Source: Bryobacteraceae bacterium
GTDB lineage: Bacteria > Acidobacteriota > Terriglobia > Bryobacterales > Bryobacteraceae
NCBI GenBank assembly: GCA_025928545.1
Contig: JAICJH010000030.1
Span: 1 to 64,000, forward strand
DNA: 64,000 nucleotides
Direction of reading: 5' to 3'
The first letter of the stretch is position 1. Each line of letters starts with the position of its first letter. Under the pieces are notes generated by a model. The model ran no database searches. It saw only the letters and a list, made by a program, of their open reading frames with translations, and had not been told where the DNA came from. The position numbers and the translations under genes are program-made. This document shows positions 50,544 through 59,330 of this stretch, piece after piece.

Positions 50544-50792
50544 ATGGATAGCGGAATGGATTGGATTACTGTTGGACAGAAGGCCGCGGCGGAGATCAGG
50601 GCGGTAGCCGGAACTGTTGGCATCACCGGTTTCGGCGTCGGATTCATCAAATTGCTGCGGCACGCACCGGCGCCGGAAAAGGGGTCGGTCTGGGCGGGTT
50701 GCCTGTTCGATACATTGCAGGACCTGGTGAGCAATGATTCGCGAATCGGTGAGCGGCGGGCGGAGGCGGGCGAATTGCATGCGCCGGAATAG
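50544..50792 (+). CDS. Small hypothetical protein downstream of the exported protein
   Basis: An 82-residue frame starting MDSGMDWITVGQKAA, with a Gly-rich amphipathic stretch AVAGTVGITGFGVGFIKLL. AGAAAGG is one base from the first ATG; the second Met (50556) is better spaced. It follows the long exported gene in the same direction, separated by a hairpin. No domain is recognised. Confidence 0.45.
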   Translation: MDSGMDWITVGQKAAAEIRAVAGTVGITGFGVGFIKLLRHAPAPEKGSVWAGCLFDTLQDLVSNDSRIGERRAEAGELHAPE

Positions 50793-50860
50793 CCCCTTCC
50801 GTCGCCGAATTGAAGAACGGACGCTGATCGGCGATTATATTAGTCGCAGGAGGGAAATAT

Positions 50861-51265
50861 ATGGCTGGCGGATTTAAGCAGTTTCTGATGCGGGGCAACG
50901 TGGTCGATCTGGCAGTCGGTGTCGTGGTGGGGGCGGCATTTGGTTCGGTTGTTACGGAATTCACGAAGGATCTGCTCACGCCGCTGATTGCGGCCATCGT
51001 CGGAAAGCCGGATTTTTCCGCAATTCAGTTTGAGATTAATGGCAGCAAGTTTCTCATCGGCAACTTCGTGAATGCGGTGATTGCCTTCCTGCTGGTGGCG
51101 ACTGCCGTTTACTATTTCGTTGTCCTTCCGATAAACGCGCTCATTGCGCGCGTTAAGAGAGATCCGGCGCCACCGGACCCCACCACGAAAAAATGCCCGG
51201 AATGTCTGAGTGAAGTGCCGATTCCGGCGAAACGCTGCGCGTTCTGTACCTCGCAGATCGCTTGA
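50861..51265 (+). CDS. mscL: Large-conductance mechanosensitive channel with C-terminal zinc ribbon
   Basis: A 134-residue pentameric channel that opens on hypo-osmotic shock. TM1 is GNVVDLAVGVVVGAAFGSVVT and TM2 about residues 66-89 (FVNAVIAFLLVATAVYYFVV). The C-terminus adds CPECLSEVP ... CAFC, a zinc-ribbon tail seen on some bacterial MscL. The GGAGGG Shine-Dalgarno is at good distance from the ATG at 50861. Confidence 0.95.
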   Translation: MAGGFKQFLMRGNVVDLAVGVVVGAAFGSVVTEFTKDLLTPLIAAIVGKPDFSAIQFEINGSKFLIGNFVNAVIAFLLVATAVYYFVVLPINALIARVKRDPAPPDPTTKKCPECLSEVPIPAKRCAFCTSQIA

Positions 51266-51269
51266 GCTT

Positions 51270-51788
51270 TCAGGTCTCTGATCCGGATTTGTTGCGGTTC
51301 AGTTCGGCCAGAGTCGTGCGAAGAACGGGCAATGTTGCGTTGTCCTTCTCGCCGCCGGTCTCTTCCTTCGACGCGATAATATCGGCCAGACTGGCGACGT
51401 GACTGACGATGCCTGGCTCAATTTCAAATTCGATGGCCGCCGGCAGCAAATCTTCGTAAGCACGCGAGCGGCCTATGGTGCCGAGGAGATCGAGCGGTCC
51501 GTAGATTGTCATCAACAGTTGGTGGCCGGGAGAGAGCAGGTGGGAGCTATCGGGCTCCAGTCGGCGCTCAGGCTGTGTGCGGTAGATTGCATTCATCTCA
51601 CGCAATGCGGCGACGAGCCGCGCAACATTAGATTCGTTCCGCTGGTGAACGATATCGAGATCGAAGGTGTTAACAGGCGCGCCCTGCAGGACGGCTCCAA
51701 CCCCACCCACGACAACGAAACGAACGCCGCGCTGTACGAGGAGACTGAGGATTTGCGCAAAATCAGGAGCGGGACTGGAAGGATTCAC
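51270..51788 (-). CDS. Nucleotidyltransferase-like protein
   Basis: A 172-residue protein. VRFVVVGGVGAVLQGAPVNTFDLDIVHQR is the minimal nucleotidyltransferase pattern GG...(x)n...DxD, followed by ASLADIIASKEETGGEKD near the end. Such proteins are found alone or as antitoxin- or toxin-like partners. The upstream small gene overlaps it by 26 bp, so the pair acts as a unit. Confidence 0.75.
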   Translation of the reverse strand: MNPSSPAPDFAQILSLLVQRGVRFVVVGGVGAVLQGAPVNTFDLDIVHQRNESNVARLVAALREMNAIYRTQPERRLEPDSSHLLSPGHQLLMTIYGPLDLLGTIGRSRAYEDLLPAAIEFEIEPGIVSHVASLADIIASKEETGGEKDNATLPVLRTTLAELNRNKSGSET

Positions 51789-51969
51789 GGAGCCTCAGGA
51801 TGGAGTTCACATGAGTCTGCAAAACATCGAGCCGCTGCCGAGGTGTTAATGAGAGCATCCAGCGGATTACTGTAACGTCAACGCCGGTATCGTCAACTTC
51901 GGTAACATCAACTGCCGTCTCTTTCCGATTCCCGGGCCGAATGGCTTGAGGCTCATACGCAGACTCCAT
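51763..51969 (-). CDS. Small partner of the nucleotidyltransferase
   Basis: A 68-residue frame whose C-terminal half ([33 protein letters not shown]) forms an amphipathic helical hairpin. I recall similar short proteins beside nucleotidyltransferases, which suggests a two-gene module. The overlap of 26 bp implies coupled translation. No biochemical function is known. Confidence 0.6.
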   Translation of the reverse strand: MESAYEPQAIRPGNRKETAVDVTEVDDTGVDVTVIRWMLSLTPRQRLDVLQTHVNSILRLRESFQSRS

Positions 51970-52082
51970 GCGTCGTCAGTTTACCAGTCTTGAAGAGCCG
52001 GAACCTGGCGTGGCGCGAATCGACAATCGGTTGGCAGGCGTCGCCGCAACCGTGTGTTAGGGTAGTGATTTCCACCCCTCGC

Positions 52083-52769
52083 ATGAACTTTGACCGGACT
52101 ATCGCGCGCCTGATCGATCACACTATTCTCAAGCCGGACGCAATCCGGGAAGAAGTGAGAAACATCTGCGCCGAAGCACTGCGTTATGAGTTCGCAAGCG
52201 TTTGTGTGAACGCGTACTGGGTGCCGCTGGTGGCCTCCGAATTACGCGGTTCGCCCGTGAAGGTCTGCACGGTCGTCGGGTTTCCGCTCGGTGCTACCAG
52301 CACCGCGGCAAAAGTCGCCGAAACGCGCACCGCTCTGGCGGATGGCGCGCAGGAAATCGATATGGTGATCAACATTGGAGCTCTTCGGGGCGGCGAAACG
52401 AGCGTAGTGGAGTCCGACATTCGCGGCGTCGTCGACGTCAGCCATGCAGCCGGCGCTATCGTCAAGGTGATCATTGAAACCGCGCTCCTTAACGAGAGCG
52501 AAAAGATTCTCGCTTGCCAGTTGGCCAGGTCCGCAGGCGCCGATTTTGTCAAGACGTCCACTGGGTTCAGCAAGTCAGGCGCCACGGTCGAGGATATCGC
52601 GTTGATGCGGAGTACCGTGGGTCTTTCCATGGGCGTTAAGGCTTCGGGAGGAATCCGGACCCTTCAGGACCTGAAAGCAATGGTCGCCGCCGGGGCAACG
52701 CGGATCGGCGCCAGTGCGGGTGTCGGAATACTCGAAGCGACGTCCAATTCCGCGTCGTCCGGGTATTAG
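52083..52769 (+). CDS. deoC: Deoxyribose-phosphate aldolase
   Basis: A 228-residue class-I aldolase that splits 2-deoxyribose-5-phosphate to acetaldehyde and glyceraldehyde-3-phosphate. Motifs are [42 protein letters not shown] (proton-relay Lys), [14 protein letters not shown] (Schiff-base Lys in KTSTGF) and [10 protein letters not shown]. The ATG at 52083 opens [14 protein letters not shown]; the frame upstream is not coding. The next gene begins after 1 bp. Confidence 0.95.
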   Translation: MNFDRTIARLIDHTILKPDAIREEVRNICAEALRYEFASVCVNAYWVPLVASELRGSPVKVCTVVGFPLGATSTAAKVAETRTALADGAQEIDMVINIGALRGGETSVVESDIRGVVDVSHAAGAIVKVIIETALLNESEKILACQLARSAGADFVKTSTGFSKSGATVEDIALMRSTVGLSMGVKASGGIRTLQDLKAMVAAGATRIGASAGVGILEATSNSASSGY

Positions 52770-52770
52770 C

Positions 52771-54522
52771 ATGGCTGCGCCGCGCGCCAAAACGCCCGTT
52801 CAATTCCGCGAACGCACGGACCTGCTGGACTTTCTGCTGGAAGTTTCCTCCGTCATGGCGGAGACGCTGGATCTCGATGCGGTTCTGGCCAGCATCGCGG
52901 ACATTGTCCACCGCGTAATCCCGTTCGACCTTTTCGCCATCCTTCTGTATAACGAAAAGAAACAGGAACTGCGTATTCGGCACGCGGTCGGACATCGGGA
53001 AGACGTCGTGCGAAATCTGGCAATAGGCCTGGGCGAAGGCATTGTCGGAACGGCAGCGCAAACCCGCGAGCCGATTCTTGTCGCCGATACACGAACCGAT
53101 TCGCGCTATCTTCCGACCTCGGACGTTGTCCGCTGCGAGCTCAGCGTGCCGATGATCGCACGCAAGCGACTGGTGGGGGTAATCGACGTACAATCGGCCC
53201 AGCCCGGAGCTTATTCCGACTACGAGCGCGCTCTATTGCGCCTGATTGGCGGCCGTGCGGGCGCCACTATCGATAATGCGATTCTCTATCGAAGGGCGGA
53301 ACGACAATACCGGACCATCCGCGCGCTTTCGCGAATTTCACATGAGTTCTCCTCGATCCTGGATCTGGACGAACTGCTCGGCAAGATCGCATCGAGCGTC
53401 CGCACCCTGATCGATTACAGTGCATTCAGCATTCTGCTGGTGGATGCACCACGGCTTTCATTGCGGCATCGCTTCAGCCTGCGCTATGACCAACGCGTGA
53501 GCATCGATAACATTCCGATGGGGAAAGGCATTACGGGAGCCGCTGCAGTGGGTCGGGAGATTGTGCGCGTTCATGACACGGCGATCGACCCGCGCTATAT
53601 CGCCACGGATTCCGGCATCCGCAGTGAGCTTGCCGTTCCGCTCATGGTTCACGATGTCGTTATCGGCGTCATGAATCTGGAAAGCGAGAGGATCGGCTTT
53701 TTCACGGAAGACCATGCCCGCACCATGAGTTTGCTGGCGCCTTCGGTGGCGATCGCCATCGAGAATGCGCGGCTTTATCAGGAAATCGGCGAGCGGGAAC
53801 GGCTGATGCAGGAGGATCTGCGGGCGGCTTTCGATCTGCAGACGGTGCTGCTACCGCAGGAAGCGCCCGAAGTGGACGGTCTCGACATCGCCATCGGACT
53901 GCGCCCGGCGCGTGAAATCAGCGGCGATCTTTACGATTTCTTCGGCCATGGCAATTCGCAAATGCAGATCGCCTTTGGCGATTCCAGCGGCAAAGGCGCG
54001 GCCGCGGCGCTGTTTGGCGCGATGGTCAGCGGTCTGATGCGCACACTGGCTCCGCGGCGGCGTAACCCTGCCGAATTGATGAAAGCTCTCAACGACGCGC
54101 TGGTACATCGCAAGGTGGAAGGCCGTTATCTGACGCTCCTGCTGATGTTGTGGGATCCGCCATCGCGGTCGTTCCGAATGGCCAATGCGGGCGGCTCGCC
54201 CCCTATGATTTGCCGGGACGGCGAGATCATCAATCTGCGGGTGGAAGGCGTTCCTCTCGGCCTGCTGCCGGATCGGGATTATGAAGAAACGGGCTTCGAG
54301 GCGCGTTCGGGCGATCTTGTTGTACTCTACTCCGACGGCGTGTCGGACCACCTTTCGCCGACCGGCGAGGAATACGGCTCGTCGCGTCTTGGCAAGATCC
54401 TGCAGCGCGACTGCAAGCTCACTCCGCGGCAGCTCGTCAGGAACATTTTCGCCGATCTGGACGAGTTCAATACTGTGCGTTTCGACGATCAGACGCTGAT
54501 CGTGATGCGCGTGAAGCGATGA
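52771..54522 (+). CDS. GAF-GAF-PP2C (SpoIIE/RsbU-type) serine phosphatase
   Basis: A 583-residue cytoplasmic regulator. There are two GAF sensor domains (about residues 15-170, with RCELSVPMIARKRLVGVIDVQS; about 190-345, with RSELAVPLMVHDVVIGVMNLES). They are followed by a PP2C-like SpoIIE domain from about 370: AREISGDLYDFFG, FGDSSGKGAAAALFGAMVSGLM, MANAGGSPPMICR and LVVLYSDGVSDH, with the metal aspartates present. Such proteins dephosphorylate anti-sigma-factor antagonists. No anti-sigma or antagonist gene is adjacent, so the partner is elsewhere. Confidence 0.92.
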   Translation: MAAPRAKTPVQFRERTDLLDFLLEVSSVMAETLDLDAVLASIADIVHRVIPFDLFAILLYNEKKQELRIRHAVGHREDVVRNLAIGLGEGIVGTAAQTREPILVADTRTDSRYLPTSDVVRCELSVPMIARKRLVGVIDVQSAQPGAYSDYERALLRLIGGRAGATIDNAILYRRAERQYRTIRALSRISHEFSSILDLDELLGKIASSVRTLIDYSAFSILLVDAPRLSLRHRFSLRYDQRVSIDNIPMGKGITGAAAVGREIVRVHDTAIDPRYIATDSGIRSELAVPLMVHDVVIGVMNLESERIGFFTEDHARTMSLLAPSVAIAIENARLYQEIGERERLMQEDLRAAFDLQTVLLPQEAPEVDGLDIAIGLRPAREISGDLYDFFGHGNSQMQIAFGDSSGKGAAAALFGAMVSGLMRTLAPRRRNPAELMKALNDALVHRKVEGRYLTLLLMLWDPPSRSFRMANAGGSPPMICRDGEIINLRVEGVPLGLLPDRDYEETGFEARSGDLVVLYSDGVSDHLSPTGEEYGSSRLGKILQRDCKLTPRQLVRNIFADLDEFNTVRFDDQTLIVMRVKR

Positions 54523-54528
54523 GGCTGA

Positions 54529-55767
54529 ATGTTCCACTATAAAGACAGAAGGCTCTTCTGCGAGCAGGTCGACCTCGAGGAAATTGCCCAAAAAATCGGC
54601 ACGCCCTGCTACGTTTATTCGGAGCAGTCGATTATGGATGCCTGGCAGGCCTATGAAGACGCCCTGAGCGGACTTCCGCACTTGATCTGCTATGCCGTCA
54701 AAGCCAATTCCAATCTGGCTGTTCTTGCCAGGCTGGCACGGGCCGGGTCGGGCTTCGACATCGTTTCCGGAGGGGAACTGTTCCGGGTACTCAAAGCCGG
54801 CGGAGACCCGGCGCGCGTGGTCTTTTCCGGGATGGGAAAGACTGCCGCGGAAATCGAGTTTGCGCTGAAGGCCGGCATCCGGAACTTCAATTGCGAATCG
54901 GAGTTCGAGCCTGCGCTGATCGACGAAATCGCCGGATCGCTGGGCGTCACCGCGCAATTCTCGCTGCGGGTCAATCCGGACGTGGACGCGGTTACGCATC
55001 CTTATATCAGCACGGGATTGCGCGATCACAAGTTCGGGGTGGATATCGCAGCGGCAACGGAGATTTACCGGAAAACACTCTCATTGCGCAACGTCCGTGC
55101 CTCCGGCGTCAGCTGTCATATCGGTTCCCAGATCATCGACTATTCGCCCATTCTTGAGGCGGCCGGCAAAGTTTTGAGCCTGGTGGAGACGCTTCAAAGT
55201 GAAGGTCTCGGGATCGATCATATCGATCTGGGCGGCGGCCTGGGAATTTCGTATCAGGAGAATGAAGATGCTCCGCTGATCCGCGATTTCATAACGGATC
55301 TGCGGGATCGCATCGGCAGAGCGGGCCTGACGGTCATGATTGAGCCGGGACGGTCAATTGTCGGGCCTGCCGGAGTCTTGCTGACCCGGGTTCTTTATCG
55401 AAAGAAGAGTCCCGCGAAAGAATTTGTTGTGGTGGATGCGGCCATGAACGACCTCATCCGTCCCGCGCTGTACAAAGCCCATCATGAGATCAAACCGCTG
55501 CGGCGGACGGAGGGCGGCTCCGTCATCGCCGATGTCGTGGGCCCGGTTTGCGAGACCGGTGACTTTCTGGCGCGTGATCGCGAGATGCCGGACGTCCGGC
55601 CCGGATCGTGGCTTGCGATTGCATCCGCCGGGGCTTATGGCTTCGTTCAGGCATCGAACTACAACTCGCGGCCGCGCGGGGCTGAAGTTTTGGTGGAAGG
55701 GGACAAGTGGCGCGTCATCCGGTCACGCGAAACCTTTGAAGATTTGATCCGGGGAGAGAGTTTATGA
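54529..55767 (+). CDS. lysA: Diaminopimelate decarboxylase
   Basis: A 412-residue PLP enzyme for the last step of lysine synthesis. The PLP lysine is in CYAVKANSNLAVL (about residue 60), with HIGSQI, DLGGGLGIS and EPGRSIVGPAGVLLTRVL following. The C-terminal beta domain has VVDAAMNDLIRPALY and GPVCETGDFLARDR (substrate Cys-Glu). It begins 6 bp after the phosphatase gene and overlaps the next gene by 4 bp. Confidence 0.96.
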   Translation: MFHYKDRRLFCEQVDLEEIAQKIGTPCYVYSEQSIMDAWQAYEDALSGLPHLICYAVKANSNLAVLARLARAGSGFDIVSGGELFRVLKAGGDPARVVFSGMGKTAAEIEFALKAGIRNFNCESEFEPALIDEIAGSLGVTAQFSLRVNPDVDAVTHPYISTGLRDHKFGVDIAAATEIYRKTLSLRNVRASGVSCHIGSQIIDYSPILEAAGKVLSLVETLQSEGLGIDHIDLGGGLGISYQENEDAPLIRDFITDLRDRIGRAGLTVMIEPGRSIVGPAGVLLTRVLYRKKSPAKEFVVVDAAMNDLIRPALYKAHHEIKPLRRTEGGSVIADVVGPVCETGDFLARDREMPDVRPGSWLAIASAGAYGFVQASNYNSRPRGAEVLVEGDKWRVIRSRETFEDLIRGESL

Positions 55768-56297
55768 GTGTCGGTTCTGGCGCGACAGGAATCGATCCGC
55801 GCTTTCCGATTGGCCGTTTTGAATACCCGCAGACTGTATCGGCCGCGGAGCGGGAGGGAATGTTGAAGCGACTGGAGACAACTCCGGCCCGGCTGCGGGC
55901 CGCAGTCTCCGGCTTATCCGTCGCTCAACTGGACACGCCCTATCGTGACGGCGGCTGGACGATTCGGCAGGTGATCCATCACATACCGGACAGCCATATG
56001 AACAGTTACGTCCGGTTCAAGCTGGCTCTGACGGAGCACGAACCGCAGATCAAAACCTATGACGAAGCGGCCTGGGCTCAGCTCGGCGATACCGGGGAAA
56101 CCCCTGTTGAAACTTCGCTGAAGCTATTGGAAACGCTGCACGCGCGCTGGGTGACGCTCCTGCGCGGGCTCACGGAAGAGCAGTGGCAGCGGCGCATGAT
56201 GCATCCTGTCAATAGCCTGTTGCGGCTCGATCAGGTTCTGGCGCTGTATGCGTGGCATGGCGACCACCATCTTGCGCATATCACGAATGCGCTGTAA
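55764..56297 (+). CDS. DinB/YfiT-like metal-dependent protein (bacillithiol transferase family)
   Basis: A 177-residue helical-bundle protein. The metal-binding histidines are in IRQVIHHIPDSHMNSYVRFKLAL and YAWHGDHHLAHI, the YfiT/DinB pattern with H-x3-H-like spacing. PRFPIGRFEYP at the N-terminus is characteristic of YfiT. Family members transfer thiols or hydrolyse small substrates; whether this bacterium makes bacillithiol is unknown. It is coupled to lysA by a 4-bp overlap. Confidence 0.88.
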   Translation: MSVGSGATGIDPRFPIGRFEYPQTVSAAEREGMLKRLETTPARLRAAVSGLSVAQLDTPYRDGGWTIRQVIHHIPDSHMNSYVRFKLALTEHEPQIKTYDEAAWAQLGDTGETPVETSLKLLETLHARWVTLLRGLTEEQWQRRMMHPVNSLLRLDQVLALYAWHGDHHLAHITNAL

Positions 56298-56323
56298 TCG
56301 CCGCCAAGCGAGGTGCGGCGCGT

Positions 56324-57520
56324 CTATTCGTCGTCGTCCTCGTCGTCTTCATCTACTTCGACTGGCGCTTTGACTTTCTTTGGCTTCCCAGCGCCGCGCG
56401 ATCGGAATCTCGAGAAGAACCCGCCTTTCGCCGGTGCGGCATCTGCAACCAGCTCACTCCCAGGCTCCGCAAGATTTAGCGGTTGGGCATCGTCGCCGTC
56501 GGATTGACCGAGGGAGGCGGCGGATCGGTCTTCAGCGGGCAGGTTTCGCGGAAAATCGTCTTCGTCCTCATCTTCATCGTCAGGCCCGTTGTCGGGTTGG
56601 TCGGTCTTCGTGTAGTAGTAAGTGTATTTGCTGTAGAGTTCCCCGGCCCGCGCGCCATTGGCGACGATGCCGAGCACGTTGTTTTCGCAAAGCGTCTGGA
56701 TGGCGCGAACCACGCTGTCATAGGTGGTGGAACCGATCCGAACCACGAGGATGATGCCGTCGGTTATGGTTGCGAGGAGATTCGCATCCGCCGAGAACAG
56801 AAGAGGAGGCGTATCGAGAATCACCCAGTTGAACACTTTGCGGAACGAATCCAGCGTGTAGCGGACTGGCCGCATGTTCAGCAACTCGAGGGGATTTCGA
56901 ACGGCGGAGCCGGCTGGCAGGATATATAAATTGGTGCCCTCGACGTGCCGAATGCACTCTTCGAGGGATTTCTCACCCAGCAGGAAATCCGAAAAGCCGG
57001 GGGTGCGTTCGCACTGAAACTGCTGATGGACAACGGGACGGCGCAGATCGAGATCGGCGAGCAGGACCGGTAGTTCAAGTTGCGCCTGAGCCAGAGCGAG
57101 ATTACAGGCGGTGAAGGTCTTCCCTTCAGCCGGCGATGCGCTCGTGCAGACTATGACTCTCAAATCCTGCTGGGCCTGCATGTGATTGAGGCGCGTGCGC
57201 AGGCTGCGAAATTCTTCCGAGGCGCCGTCATGCGGTTCCGCGGGATTGATGAGGTGCGCTTCGGGCGCTGGCCGGAACGGAATGGTCTTGCAGCGGGCGA
57301 GGAATGCGCGGGCATCGATCTGCAGCCCACCTGTTTCAGGCCGCATCAGACCGTTGGCCGGCGCGGAGGGATTGGGAACCTCCGCCGGGGCGCTTACACC
57401 TGCGACTCCGCCATCTTCCTTCACTACAAGCGCATGGCCGTCGTCTCCCGATGGGGGGCCATCGAGTGTTCCATCCAGCAGTTGCTCGGCGCGGCGGAGC
57501 GCATCATGTACGCGGCTCAT
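56324..57520 (-). CDS. CpsD/CapB-type bacterial tyrosine autokinase
   Basis: A 398-residue BY-kinase that controls exopolysaccharide assembly. After a polar N-terminus come RSLRTRLNHMQ and the Walker A' segment VIVCTSASPAEGKTFTACNLA. Walker A is LLADLDLRRPVVHQQF and Walker B VILDTPPLLFSAD. A tyrosine cluster lies at YSKYTYYYTK. The tail is long and acidic (DEDEDEDD and EVDEDDEDDDE). It has no membrane segment, so it acts with the GumC-like protein next to it. It is last in the leftward operon from 60170. Confidence 0.9.
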   Translation of the reverse strand: MSRVHDALRRAEQLLDGTLDGPPSGDDGHALVVKEDGGVAGVSAPAEVPNPSAPANGLMRPETGGLQIDARAFLARCKTIPFRPAPEAHLINPAEPHDGASEEFRSLRTRLNHMQAQQDLRVIVCTSASPAEGKTFTACNLALAQAQLELPVLLADLDLRRPVVHQQFQCERTPGFSDFLLGEKSLEECIRHVEGTNLYILPAGSAVRNPLELLNMRPVRYTLDSFRKVFNWVILDTPPLLFSADANLLATITDGIILVVRIGSTTYDSVVRAIQTLCENNVLGIVANGARAGELYSKYTYYYTKTDQPDNGPDDEDEDEDDFPRNLPAEDRSAASLGQSDGDDAQPLNLAEPGSELVADAAPAKGGFFSRFRSRGAGKPKKVKAPVEVDEDDEDDDE

Positions 57521-57581
57521 ATTTTTCTTAGCTTCTCTTCATTTGTGGTTGCCGAATTGTGTCAGACCGAGCTGATCTTCG

Positions 57582-59318
57582 CTAGCCCTTTGGAGGGTTT
57601 AACGTGTGGGAATAGTAATAGTAATACGAGCCGCTCACGGCGACAGCGCCCAACAGCACGGCAGCCGCCCATGCGAGATATGTCAACCGTCGCTTTCGTT
57701 TCACCAGCATTGTGTTCTCAAGCAGTGGAATACTACAGAGAACCGGCAGATTTGTGTAGGCGCGGACGTCTTTGAGATTCTTCAGCGAGGTGTCCTTGGC
57801 TTCCTGAAGTCCGGCCATCCCAAGACCCAGAATGATCGACATGGCGAACCCGGCGCCGATGATCATCAACCGATTCGGCTTGGTGGGCGCCGCGGGTAAA
57901 TTGGCGGTGTCCAAAACTTCCAGAATCTCGCCCGCTTTTCGCGAAATGAGCTGGCCGGTCTCATCGGCGAGCTGCTGTTTCTTTTGAAGATCCAGATAGT
58001 TCTGTTCCGCAAGCTGCTTGTTATGATTCAGTTCCTCGTAGTCCGCCTCAAGACCTGTAGTGGCCTTGAGCGATTGGCTGATGGCTTCGCTTTCTTTCTT
58101 GTATTCGTCCTGCTCAGCCTGCAGTTTCGCGATGTCGTCGGCCAGCATCTTTTGCTTGGCATCTATATCTTTGTTAGTCTGCTCAACCTCGTGCGCCATC
58201 TGCTGCTGGCGCAGCTGCGCGAGTCTCTTTGCAACGTCTTTGGGCTGCTCTCCGCTCGCGGCGCTCGCAGCATCCGCATCAGCCTTTGCTGCGATTTTTT
58301 TCATCAACTGGTCGCGCCGCGCTTTATATCCATTTAACTGTTCCTGGGCAAGCTTGAAGGGCTTATATTTATCGGGATTGTACTGCTTGCGCATCTGCTC
58401 CAGCTGAAATTCCGAATTTTCGATGAACTTATTCAGCGCAACCAGATCCTGATTCTCCTTCGCTTCCGGACTGCCCGGCACAGTGGTCGCTGTCAGCACC
58501 TCCATCTGAGCCTGCTGTTGTTCGTAAAAATCGAGCTTCGACTGATTCGCAGCTTTCTGAGTTTCCAACTGTTCAATGGTCTGCTTGTCGCGGAAGATCT
58601 GCTCGCCGGTGCTGGTAATCTTTGCCGTGTATGCCGATTCCCGTGCGATATTCAGCTGTACCTGTTCCGGCAGTTTGCCTTCATTGCCCTGTTTGAACGC
58701 GGTCAGTTTGTCGCTCGCGTTGGTCAGTTCCGCTTTGGCTTTGTTCAGCATTTCGCTGACGAAGCCCTTAACCGCATCCTGCCCCGTCTTCTGGGTATTC
58801 TGGTTTTCTTCGTCGAACTTGGCGACCAAAGCTCCTACGGTTTGCTGAGCGAGGTACTTGTCTTTATAGCTGAACGATATATCGAAGGCGGAAGCACGCC
58901 TTCCCATAGCACCCGGCAACGCTATAAAGTCGATGTGAATCGCGTTCTTCATGTCTTCGATCACGTCTTCGAGAGGTTTGGATTTCTGTTCGTCTTTGTA
59001 CAGCTGAAGGCGGGGATCGCTGATGATCGCAGAGAGCGACCCGCGACTCAGGATCTCAGTTTCCATCGACTGAATACGTTCGTTCAGCGTGCTGCTGATT
59101 GTCGACTGCACCATGGTGTCGCTGATCTGCGCCGGGGTGATCTGCATGGTGGCCCTGGACACGTACACATTGGGCAATGCGAATGCAACGCAGATCGAGA
59201 CCACCATGCCGAAAAATGCCGGGCCCGCGATCCAGACGGCGTGCCGCCGTCCGATATCGATGTAGTCCTCCACATCGAGAGTTCGTCTTGAAATACTGAA
59301 CGATTGGGTTGGTACCAT
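57582..59318 (-). CDS. Wzz/GumC-family chain-length determinant protein
   Basis: A 578-residue inner-membrane co-polymerase. An N-terminal Wzz segment (DYIDIGRRHAVWIAGPAFFGMVVSI, first TM) is followed by a very long periplasmic coiled coil rich in Q, K and E, and two helices at the C-terminus (LMIIGAGFAMSIILGLGMAGL; LTYLAWAAAVLLGAVAVSGSYYYYY). There is no cytoplasmic kinase domain, which is instead the separate CpsD-like gene 61 bp downstream. It spans the periplasm to the Wza-like exporter. Confidence 0.92.
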   Translation of the reverse strand: MVPTQSFSISRRTLDVEDYIDIGRRHAVWIAGPAFFGMVVSICVAFALPNVYVSRATMQITPAQISDTMVQSTISSTLNERIQSMETEILSRGSLSAIISDPRLQLYKDEQKSKPLEDVIEDMKNAIHIDFIALPGAMGRRASAFDISFSYKDKYLAQQTVGALVAKFDEENQNTQKTGQDAVKGFVSEMLNKAKAELTNASDKLTAFKQGNEGKLPEQVQLNIARESAYTAKITSTGEQIFRDKQTIEQLETQKAANQSKLDFYEQQQAQMEVLTATTVPGSPEAKENQDLVALNKFIENSEFQLEQMRKQYNPDKYKPFKLAQEQLNGYKARRDQLMKKIAAKADADAASAASGEQPKDVAKRLAQLRQQQMAHEVEQTNKDIDAKQKMLADDIAKLQAEQDEYKKESEAISQSLKATTGLEADYEELNHNKQLAEQNYLDLQKKQQLADETGQLISRKAGEILEVLDTANLPAAPTKPNRLMIIGAGFAMSIILGLGMAGLQEAKDTSLKNLKDVRAYTNLPVLCSIPLLENTMLVKRKRRLTYLAWAAAVLLGAVAVSGSYYYYYSHTLNPPKG

Positions 59319-59330
59319 TTTTAAACTCCG

